Source: Candidatus Elarobacter sp. | Lineage (GTDB): Bacteria; Vulcanimicrobiota; Vulcanimicrobiia; Vulcanimicrobiales; Vulcanimicrobiaceae | NCBI GenBank assembly: GCA_030150085.1 | Contig: JASLGJ010000585.1 | Coordinates: forward strand, 1 to 6,196 | Length of the DNA: 6,196 bases | Reading direction: 5' to 3' | Shown here: one piece after another, positions 1 through 5,577 of the stretch | Position numbering within the stretch: the first letter of the stretch is position 1 | Layout of the letters: each line of letters begins with the position of its first letter | The notes under the pieces: generated by a model | Database searches by the model: none | Told to the model about the DNA's origin: nothing | What the model saw: only the letters and a program-made list of their open reading frames with translations | Translations under genes and position numbers: made by a program

Positions 1-139
1 CGCGATCAGCGCGCAGTGGCTGGGCCACCTGTTCCGCAGCTTCCAGACCGGCCTGGTGCGCGCGTACGCGCTGACCATCGCGTTCGGCGTGGTCTGCTTC
101 GTGGCGTACTACGCGTTCGCGTTCGGAGGCCCGCGATGA
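1..139 (+). CDS. nuoL: NADH-quinone oxidoreductase subunit L, C-terminal end (partial)
   Basis: Only the last 45 codons are present; the reading frame starts at base 2 and ends at TGA 137-139. The translation contains FRSFQTGLVRAYAL followed by a hydrophobic segment and a short FGGPR tail. This matches the end of NuoL, where a conserved 'LQTG.v..YAl' stretch precedes the last transmembrane helix. NuoL is the most distal antiporter-like proton-pumping subunit of respiratory complex I in the inner membrane. The identification rests on this short C-terminal motif plus the position directly before nuoM, which is the usual nuoL-nuoM-nuoN order. The stop overlaps the nuoM start in the four bases ATGA (136-139), which points to translational coupling. 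The catalytic and proton-channel part lies outside the window and cannot be judged. Confidence 0.88.
   Translation, partial: AISAQWLGHLFRSFQTGLVRAYALTIAFGVVCFVAYYAFAFGGPR
125..129 (+). promoter_or_regulatory. ribosome binding site of nuoM
   Basis: GGAGG lies 6 nt before ATG 136, inside the last codons of nuoL. It decides the start: the frame stays open upstream to base 16, but the upstream residues are not NuoM-like and only ATG 136 has a well-placed Shine-Dalgarno sequence. Confidence 0.8.
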
Positions 140-1608
140 CCGTCACCGCCCTGGTGCTGGGGCCGATCCTGATCGGCTTCGCGCTCTACCTGCTGCCGCG
201 CGCCGCGGAGCTGCCGGCCAAGCTGATCGCCGCGGCGGTCGCCGCGCTGGCCTTCCTGGCCGCGGTGCTCGCGCCGCACGCGCCCGACGCCTCGCTGCGC
301 TGGCTCGCGCGGCCCTTCAGCGCGGCGTTCCACCTCGGCTACGGCCCGCTCTCGTACTGGATCGTGATCCTGCTCGCGCTGGCGACCTTCGGCGCGGCGC
401 TGACCCTGCGCGGGCCGCGAGCGCGCGACGTCGCCGCGCAGCTGCTGGTCCTGCAGGGCGCGATGAACGGCGTGTTCCTGGCCAAGGACCTCCTGCTGTT
501 CGCGCTGTTCTGGGACCTGATGCTGATCCCGGTCTTCCTGGTGCTGATCGGCAGCGGCACGCACGCCCGCAGCGCCTGGAAGTACCTGATCTACAACCTG
601 GTCGGAGGCTTGGCGCTGCTGCTCGCGACCGCCGCGCTGGGCGCGGTGCTGGGCAGCACCGACGTGATCGGCACCGCCGTGTCGCCCGCGGCCGTCGGCA
701 CGGCGTGGGGCATCTGGATCTTCGCCGGGTTCGCCTTCGCGTTCCTGATCAAGACGCCGGTCTTCCCGTTCCACACCTGGATGCCCGACACGTACGCCGA
801 CCTGCCCGGCCCGGTGGTCGCGGTCGTCTCGGCGGTGCAGTCGAAGGCCGGGCTGTACGGGTTCCTCACCATCGCGCTGCCGCTGCTGCCGGGCGAGATG
901 GCGCAGGCTCGGCCGCTGATGTTCGTCCTCGGGCTGATCGCGCTGGTGTACGGGGCGCTGGCCGCGCTGGCCGAGCGCGACGCCAAGCGCGTCGTGGCCT
1001 ACAGCTCGCTCTCGCACCTGGGGCTGATCCTGCTCGCGGTGTTCAGCGGCAGCCAGCTCGCCTACGCGGGCGCGGCCGTCTACATCGTCGCGCACGGGCT
1101 GTTCTCGGCCGCGCTGTTCCTCGCGCTCGACGCGGTCGAGCAGCGCGCGGAGACGCGCGACCTGACCCGCCTGGGCGGCCTGGGGGGACGCAACCCCAAG
1201 CTGGCCGGAGCGCTGATGCTCGGCGCGCTGGCCGCGCTGGGCCTGCCCGGGCTGGCCGGGTTCGCGGGCGAGATCCTGATCCTGACCGGGCTGTACCGGG
1301 GCGGCTTCGGCTGGGCGGCGCTGATCGCGCTGCTCCCGATCGTGCTCGCCGCGGGCTACATGCTGCGCCTGTTCCAGGGCATCATGAACGGCCCCGAGGT
1401 GCCCGACCTGCCCGAGCGGCGCGACCTGACCTGGCTCGAGGGCCTGGCCATCGCCCCGCTCGTGCTGGGCTTCCTGTGGCTGGGCGTCAACCCCGGCCCG
1501 GTCGTCGCCCTCGCCGCGAGCATCGGCACCGCCGCCCCGGCGGCGGGCGCCGCGGCCCCCACCACCAGCGTCCGCCCGGAGGGACAGCGTGTCGTCGGCT
1601 CCCGTTAG
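136..1608 (+). CDS. nuoM: NADH-quinone oxidoreductase subunit M (divergent)
   Basis: Encodes 490 residues (E. coli NuoM has about 509), almost all hydrophobic and consistent with about 14 transmembrane helices. NuoM is the middle antiporter-like subunit of complex I and moves protons across the membrane during NADH:quinone electron transfer. Family landmarks are clear: K206 in IKTPVFPFHTWMPD (TM7, E. coli K234), K237 in QSKAGLYG (TM8, K265), H294 in AYSSLSHLG, and E379 in GLAGFAGE (TM12, E407). Two departures stand out. TM5 reads LFWDLMLIP, with D127 where the family has the essential glutamate (E. coli E144). The N-terminal GVDGIS-type motif is LGYGPLS (67-73). After the last helix there is an Ala/Pro/Gly-rich tail of about 30 residues. 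The start is ATG 136, sharing ATGA with nuoL; the 3' end overlaps nuoN by 20 nt. Confidence 0.95.
   Translation: MTVTALVLGPILIGFALYLLPRAAELPAKLIAAAVAALAFLAAVLAPHAPDASLRWLARPFSAAFHLGYGPLSYWIVILLALATFGAALTLRGPRARDVAAQLLVLQGAMNGVFLAKDLLLFALFWDLMLIPVFLVLIGSGTHARSAWKYLIYNLVGGLALLLATAALGAVLGSTDVIGTAVSPAAVGTAWGIWIFAGFAFAFLIKTPVFPFHTWMPDTYADLPGPVVAVVSAVQSKAGLYGFLTIALPLLPGEMAQARPLMFVLGLIALVYGALAALAERDAKRVVAYSSLSHLGLILLAVFSGSQLAYAGAAVYIVAHGLFSAALFLALDAVEQRAETRDLTRLGGLGGRNPKLAGALMLGALAALGLPGLAGFAGEILILTGLYRGGFGWAALIALLPIVLAAGYMLRLFQGIMNGPEVPDLPERRDLTWLEGLAIAPLVLGFLWLGVNPGPVVALAASIGTAAPAAGAAAPTTSVRPEGQRVVGSR
1578..1584 (+). promoter_or_regulatory. ribosome binding site of nuoN
   Basis: GGAGGGA sits inside the end of nuoM, with its GGAGG 6 nt before GTG 1589. 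It supports a GTG start for nuoN and the 20-nt overlap with nuoM. Confidence 0.78.
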
Positions 1609-3031
1609 CTACCCCGTCGGCGCCGACTACGCGGCGCTGCTGCCGGCCTTCGTCGTCGCGGTCGTCCCGCTGCTGATCCTGTTCGTCGACCTGTTCTTCA
1701 CGCGCGGCGGAACCGCGCGGCGGGCGGTCGCGGTCGGGATCGCGATCCTGGGCCTGATCGCGGCCGGCGTCATCGCCGCCGGCCAGTACGGCCAGGACTA
1801 CGCCGCCTTCGGCGGCGCGTTCGTGCAGGGCGGCTTCGCCACCGTGTTCTCCGAGATCGTGATCGTCGCGACGATCGCCACGCTGCTGCTCTCGCTGGGC
1901 GTGGGCAAGGACGACCAGGTCGCGGGCACCACCGCGCTCTTGCTGTGGAGCGCCAGCGGCGCGCTGCTGATGGCCGGCGCGAACTCGCTGATGACCGTCT
2001 TCCTGGGGCTGGAGCTGCTGTCGCTGGCGCTGTACTGCCTGTGCGCGATGTCGACCCGGCGCACCGCGCGCGAGGCCGCGCTCAAGTACCTGATCCTGAG
2101 CTCGATGGCCTCGGGCTTCTTGCTGTACGGCTCGGCGCTGCTGTTCGGGGCGACCGGCTCGGTGACGTTCGGCGCGCTCGCGGCGGCCCACACCACCCCG
2201 CTGCTCGCGCTCGGCGCCGGACTGTTCCTGGTCGGCCTGGCGTTCAAGCTGAGCCTGGTGCCGTTCCACGTCTGGACCCCCGACGTGTACGAGGGCGCGC
2301 CGCTCCCGGTGACGGCCTTCATGTCGATCGCGACCAAGGCCGGCACGCTGGCCGTGCTCGCGCGCTTCGCCTACGCCGCGCTGCCGCCCGACCGCGCGGC
2401 CGCGATCCTGGTCCCGCTGTGGGTGGTGGCGGCGCTCTCGATGCTGGTCGGCAACCTGGCCGCGCTGGCCCAGACCGACATGAAGCGGCTGCTGGCGTAC
2501 TCGGGCATCGCGCAGGTCGGCTACATCGTCGCCGCGCTGGCCGGGCAGACCGCCCAGGGCCTGCGCTACGCGATCTTCTACCTGGCCGCGTACACGTTCA
2601 TGAACCTGGGCGCGTTCGCGGTCGTGGCCCTGATGGCGCGCGAAGGCGACGCGCTGGTCGGGCTGCCGCGCTTCGCCGGGCTGGCCTACCGCCGGCCGTG
2701 GCTCGCGGCCGCGATGACGTTCTTCCTGATCGGTCTGGCCGGGCTGCCGCCGACGGCGGGCTTCACCGGAAAGATCCTGATCCTGGCCACCAACGTCACG
2801 GCCGGCTACGCGTGGCTGGCCGGGCTGCTGATCCTCGGCACCGCGATCTCGGCCTACGTCTACTTCAAGATCGTCCGCGTCATGTTCGCCCGGATCGATC
2901 CGGCCCACGTGCGCGACGAGCGCTCGGCCAGCGTCCTGCCCTGGCTGGCGGTGGGCGTCTGCGCGCTCGCGACCTTCGCGCTGGGGCTGGTGCCGCTGGC
3001 GCCCTCGAACGTCTTGCCGCACGTGCGGTAA
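1589..3031 (+). CDS. nuoN: NADH-quinone oxidoreductase subunit N
   Basis: Encodes 480 residues (E. coli NuoN about 485), a polytopic membrane protein. It is the antiporter-like subunit of complex I nearest the quinone arm. Channel residues are all in place: E142 in LGLELLSLALY (TM5), K166 in LKYLILSS, K220 in FKLSLVPFHVWTPDVYEG (TM7), K250 in IATKAG (TM8) and K395 in AGFTGKILIL (TM12). The WTPDVYEGAP motif and AYSGIAQVGYI, with Gln309 where E. coli-type NuoN has His, resemble cyanobacterial/plastid NdhB (SSIGQIGY). The start is GTG 1589, backed by GGAGG 6 nt upstream; the N-terminal part VGADYAALLPAFVVAVVPLLI fits TM1 of the family. The gene overlaps nuoM by 20 nt and ends the nuo cluster here. 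There is no terminator-like hairpin with a T tract after its TAA stop. Confidence 0.96.
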   Translation: MSSAPVSYPVGADYAALLPAFVVAVVPLLILFVDLFFTRGGTARRAVAVGIAILGLIAAGVIAAGQYGQDYAAFGGAFVQGGFATVFSEIVIVATIATLLLSLGVGKDDQVAGTTALLLWSASGALLMAGANSLMTVFLGLELLSLALYCLCAMSTRRTAREAALKYLILSSMASGFLLYGSALLFGATGSVTFGALAAAHTTPLLALGAGLFLVGLAFKLSLVPFHVWTPDVYEGAPLPVTAFMSIATKAGTLAVLARFAYAALPPDRAAAILVPLWVVAALSMLVGNLAALAQTDMKRLLAYSGIAQVGYIVAALAGQTAQGLRYAIFYLAAYTFMNLGAFAVVALMAREGDALVGLPRFAGLAYRRPWLAAAMTFFLIGLAGLPPTAGFTGKILILATNVTAGYAWLAGLLILGTAISAYVYFKIVRVMFARIDPAHVRDERSASVLPWLAVGVCALATFALGLVPLAPSNVLPHVR

Positions 3032-3049
3032 GGCGCGCGGGGCCGGGCG

Positions 3050-4288
3050 ATGTGGTCGAAGCTGTCGCTGCGGTACTTCGTCGGAATCAGCTTCGTCATG
3101 CCGTTCGCCGAGGGCATGTTCGACCTCGTCGCGATCCTGCTGGTCAGCACCCACGGCGGCACGCCCTTCGACCTGGGCATCCTGCAGGTGCTGACCCTGC
3201 TGCCGGCGCTGCTGCTCTCGCCGCTCGCCGGCTCGCTCATGGACCGCGGCGGGAGCGTGCGCATCGCCGTGGTGGGCAACGCCGGCCGGCTCGCGGTCTG
3301 CGCGGCGCTGCTGCTGCTGAGCGCGAGCGGGCGCTGGTCGTACGCCGCGTTCTACGCTGTCGTCGCGCTGTACTATCTGTTCTGGTATACCTCGGTCTCC
3401 AGCTTCGACGCCCTGCTGCGGACGCTGCTCGCGCGCGAGCACAACCTGCAGGGCGTGTCGATCACGCAGGGCATCTTCCAGGCCGGGCTGCTGACCTCGG
3501 CCCTGGTCACCGGCGTGCTCGCCGCGCGCGCCGGCTTGAGCTGGACCATCGCGGTGATCGCGCTGCTGCTCGCGCTCTGCTTGGCGGCGCTGGTGAAGCT
3601 GGCCGCGGTCGTGCGCGCGGAGGCGCCGGCGCTGTCCGGCGAGTCGAACGCGTCGCACCTGCGCGAGCTGCGCGACGGCTTCGCGTACCTGGCGCGCCAC
3701 CGCGAGGTGCTCGCGCTGGGGGTGGTGGGCGCGTGCGTGCCGCCGTTCTTCCAGGCGGTCAACGTGCTGATCGCGCCGTTCACCTTCGGCGTGCTGCACG
3801 GCTCGCCGATCACGCTGGGCGCGATCGACAGCGCGGCCGGCATCGGCAGCTTCGCCGCGGCGGGCTTGTGCCTGCTCGCGCCGCGCGACGACCGGCGGCG
3901 CTACCTGTACCTGATCGCGGCGGTTGTGCTGCTGGCGCTGTGCGTGCTGCTCTTCGCCGCGGCGCGCAGCGCGCCGGCGGCGTTCGTCTGCTACGCCGCG
4001 CTCGGGGTGTGGATCGGGACGGTCAAGATCCTCTCGAAATCACTCCTGTACGACACCGTCGACGAGCGCTACGTGGGGCGGGTGGTGAGCACGCTGGCGA
4101 CGCTCTCGCTGCTGCTCGGGATCGTCGTGTCGCTGGGAGTCGGAATCATCGCCAACCGCGACCTCGCGCTCGCCTACCGCGGGCTGGCCGGGGCCCTGGC
4201 GCTGCCGCTGGCGTTCGCGCTGCTGGCGTTCCGGCAGCGCGCCGCGAGCGCCGCCGAGCCCGAGCGGGTGCCGCTCACACCGGCCTGA
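3050..4288 (+). CDS. MFS transporter, MFS_3/EntS-like exporter
   Basis: Encodes 412 residues, the usual length for a 12-helix major facilitator. It probably exports a small molecule in exchange for protons across the inner membrane; the substrate cannot be read from sequence. The N-terminal half has the MFS motif A-like loop PLAGSLMDRGGSVR (about 58-71) between TM2 and TM3. The central cytoplasmic linker (about residues 193-223) ends in RDGFAYLARHREVLALG, which resembles the 'eGlrylrrhp.ll.l' linker of the MFS_3 family (enterobactin exporter EntS, DHA-type drug exporters). ATG 3050 was chosen because the following residues (RYFVGISFVMPFAEGMFDLV) align with the family's first helix; the Shine-Dalgarno match is poor. 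It begins 18 nt after the nuoN stop, so it is probably co-transcribed with nuo, though it has no known role in complex I. It could instead serve the desaturase/sulfhydrylase genes downstream, but a strong promoter separates them. Confidence 0.85.
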   Translation: MWSKLSLRYFVGISFVMPFAEGMFDLVAILLVSTHGGTPFDLGILQVLTLLPALLLSPLAGSLMDRGGSVRIAVVGNAGRLAVCAALLLLSASGRWSYAAFYAVVALYYLFWYTSVSSFDALLRTLLAREHNLQGVSITQGIFQAGLLTSALVTGVLAARAGLSWTIAVIALLLALCLAALVKLAAVVRAEAPALSGESNASHLRELRDGFAYLARHREVLALGVVGACVPPFFQAVNVLIAPFTFGVLHGSPITLGAIDSAAGIGSFAAAGLCLLAPRDDRRRYLYLIAAVVLLALCVLLFAAARSAPAAFVCYAALGVWIGTVKILSKSLLYDTVDERYVGRVVSTLATLSLLLGIVVSLGVGIIANRDLALAYRGLAGALALPLAFALLAFRQRAASAAEPERVPLTPA

Positions 4289-4294
4289 GCGGCG

Positions 4295-4323
4295 TTGACA
4301 CCCAGCCCCCGCACGGATATGAT
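4295..4323 (+). promoter_or_regulatory. sigma-70-type promoter for the desaturase unit
   Basis: A -35 box TTGACA (4295-4300, 6/6 consensus) and a -10 box TATGAT (4318-4323, 5/6) are separated by exactly 17 nt. The element starts 6 nt after the exporter stop codon and points at the desaturase. Transcription should begin near 4329-4331, at an 8-bp perfect palindrome CACGCGTG (4329-4336) that could bind a regulator. In DNA this GC-rich such a match is unlikely to be chance, but there is no experimental support. Confidence 0.72.
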
Positions 4324-4368
4324 CGGCACACGCGTGCGCCGATGGCTCCCGCCGCGCGCGCCCCGAGT

Positions 4369-4383
4369 CGTACGGGGTGTACG
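4369..4383. repeat. inverted repeat CGTAC-N5-GTACG
   Basis: A perfect 5+5 inverted repeat with a 5-nt centre GGGGT, flanked by a further CGA (4364-4366) / TCG (4385-4387) match. It lies about 40 nt after the predicted transcription start. It could be a DNA operator for a dimeric regulator or part of an RNA switch. It competes with the CCCCG (4361-4365) / CGGGG (4373-4377) hairpin. Confidence 0.35.
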
Positions 4384-4443
4384 TTCGCCGAGGAAGCAAG
4401 GGTGTCCGATCGAGCCGTGAGTTTCGCTGCGGGCAATTCACGC

Positions 4444-4471
4444 GCGAGCCGTCGCATTCCGTGACGCTCGC
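4444..4471 (+). repeat. long hairpin in the leader
   Basis: GCGAGC (4444-4449) and GTC (4451-4453) pair with GAC (4463-4465) and GCTCGC (4466-4471), leaving C4450 bulged. Two further pairs (G-U and C-G) close a five-base loop ATTCC. It is the longest stem seen in the intergenic region and ends 23 nt before the desaturase start codon. It is not followed by Ts, so it is not a typical terminator. Confidence 0.5.
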
Positions 4472-4494
4472 CGGCCTTCGGTGCCATTCGCGGA

Positions 4495-5577
4495 GTGGGT
4501 GCGTCTTTGGGAAATTGGATCAACGGAGAACGGTTTCGCCGCTACCGGTTCGCGGCGCCGCTCCAGGCTGAGATCGACCAGCTCAAGCCCGACAACTGGC
4601 ACGCTTTTTTGGCCCTGGCCCAAGACTACGCGATCATCGCGCTCTGCATCGCGCTGACCCTGCGCGTGTCGTGGTGGTTGTATCCAATCGCGGTGCTGGT
4701 GATCGGCGCGCGCCAGCGCGGCATGTCGACCGTGCTGCACGACGCGGCGCACGGCGTGTGCGCGCGCGACCGCTACGTGAACGCGCTGCTCGGCACGGTG
4801 CTCACCGCCTACCCGATCTTCCAGCGCCACTTCCCCTACAAGGAGTCGCACGTCCAGACGCACCACCCGCTGCTGGGCGACCCGCACCGCGACCCGGACT
4901 TGAATTTCTTCATCAAGCAGGGCGCGTACGAGCGCCGCCCCGAGTCGCAGGGCCGCAAGGCGATCGTGTGGTGGCCGATGCTCGGCACGCGCAGCGTGGC
5001 CTACCTCGGCTACCTGGTGCGCTACCGCTTCGTGCCGCAGAAGCGCGGCAGCGAGATCGCGCGCGCGCTCTCGGCGCGCGGGCGGCGCCTGCGCGCGGCC
5101 GACCGGGCCGCGTTCTACGCCTTCTGGCTGACCGTCGCCGCGGTGTCGGTCTACCTCCACGTCTGGCTGCTGGTGCTGGCGTTCTGGGTCGTGCCGTACA
5201 TGACGGCCTTCCACACCCTGGGCTGGTTCATCGAGCTCTCGGAGCACTCGCCGCTGGTCGCCCAGCACGACGTCGACCTGTACATGACGCGCAACCGGCG
5301 CAGCCGCGGGCTGGAGCTGTTCCTGACCGGCATCCACAACGACCACCACCACCTCGACCACCACCTCGACCCGCGCACCCCGTTCTACCACCTCCCCGCG
5401 GCGCGCCGCATCCGCCTGCGCGACCCCGAGTACGCCGCCATCGACGCCCGCACCGGCGGCCTGTGGACCGCCGGCCCCAACGGCGCGCCCAGCGCGATCG
5501 CGGTGATCGTGCGCGAGCTCGAGCGCGGCACCATGGCGCCCATCCCCGCCACCCTACGCGACAGGAGCACAGCGTGA
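4495..5577 (+). CDS. membrane fatty acid desaturase family, RtxC-like
   Basis: Encodes 360 residues of the membrane di-iron desaturase superfamily, enzymes that use O2 and electrons to insert a double bond. All histidine boxes are visible: HDAAH (82-86), HVQTHH (119-124) and HHLDHHLDP (285-293, core HxxHH at 286-290), plus the auxiliary ELSEH (H251). Hydrophobic segments lie at about 38-72 and 200-245. The lead-in GARQRGMSTVLHDAAHG and the ESH...HHPLLGDPHRDPDL block recall the rhizobitoxine-type desaturase subgroup (dihydrorhizobitoxine desaturase RtxC); this is from memory, not a search. The frame is closed by TGA at 4462-4464, so the start must be GTG 4495 or TTG 4507. Neither has a well-spaced Shine-Dalgarno (GCGGAG abuts GTG 4495), so the N-terminus is uncertain. 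It overlaps the following O-acetylhomoserine sulfhydrylase-like gene by GTGA. It could equally act on ordinary acyl lipids. Confidence 0.88.
   Translation: MGASLGNWINGERFRRYRFAAPLQAEIDQLKPDNWHAFLALAQDYAIIALCIALTLRVSWWLYPIAVLVIGARQRGMSTVLHDAAHGVCARDRYVNALLGTVLTAYPIFQRHFPYKESHVQTHHPLLGDPHRDPDLNFFIKQGAYERRPESQGRKAIVWWPMLGTRSVAYLGYLVRYRFVPQKRGSEIARALSARGRRLRAADRAAFYAFWLTVAAVSVYLHVWLLVLAFWVVPYMTAFHTLGWFIELSEHSPLVAQHDVDLYMTRNRRSRGLELFLTGIHNDHHHLDHHLDPRTPFYHLPAARRIRLRDPEYAAIDARTGGLWTAGPNGAPSAIAVIVRELERGTMAPIPATLRDRSTA
5563..5567 (+). promoter_or_regulatory. ribosome binding site of the sulfhydrylase-like gene
   Basis: AGGAG lies 6 nt before GTG 5574, within the last codons of the desaturase. It fixes a GTG start in a 4-nt overlap (GTGA) with the desaturase stop. 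Confidence 0.75.

Larger units (their letters stand above)
4330..4494 (+). promoter_or_regulatory. structured 5' leader of the desaturase mRNA (candidate cis-acting RNA)
   Basis: From the predicted transcription start to GTG 4495 there are about 165 untranslated nt, long for this compact genome. By eye it folds into hairpins placed almost end to end: 4359-4379 (7 pairs, one G-U), 4416-4442 (8 pairs, one G-U), 4444-4471 (11 pairs with one bulged C and one G-U) and 4473-4485 (short stem closed by a cUUCGg tetraloop). A second arrangement, CGTAC/GTACG (4369-4373 with 4379-4383), excludes the first hairpin. It matches no riboswitch class I can recognise, and no T tract follows any stem, so an intrinsic terminator is not evident. 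High GC raises the chance of accidental pairing. Confidence 0.4.

Noticed and set aside
16..135. Upstream extension of nuoM to base 16
   Set aside because: The added 40 residues are Arg/Pro-rich, lie entirely within nuoL and do not look like NuoM. The ATG at 136 has GGAGG at the right distance.
1487..3799. 770-codon open frame on the minus strand
   Set aside because: It is antisense to nuoN and the exporter and is very rich in Arg, Gln, Glu and His, the usual shadow of a GC-rich coding strand. It has no recognisable domain and conflicts with two well-identified genes.
1945..4464. 839-codon open frame on the plus strand
   Set aside because: It overlaps nuoN and the exporter in another frame and is Arg/Ala/Gly/Pro-rich low-complexity sequence. 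It is long only because stop codons are rare at this GC content; only its last 40 codons lie outside known genes.
4444..4485. Intrinsic transcription terminator before the desaturase
   Set aside because: The stems are good, but no run of Ts follows either hairpin, and a terminator here would cut off the desaturase from its own promoter.
4330..4494. Known riboswitch (SAM, SAH, c-di-GMP or fluoride class)
   Set aside because: I compared the leader by eye with the conserved cores of these classes, prompted by the sulfur-metabolism gene downstream, and found no matching core. An Rfam search would settle it.
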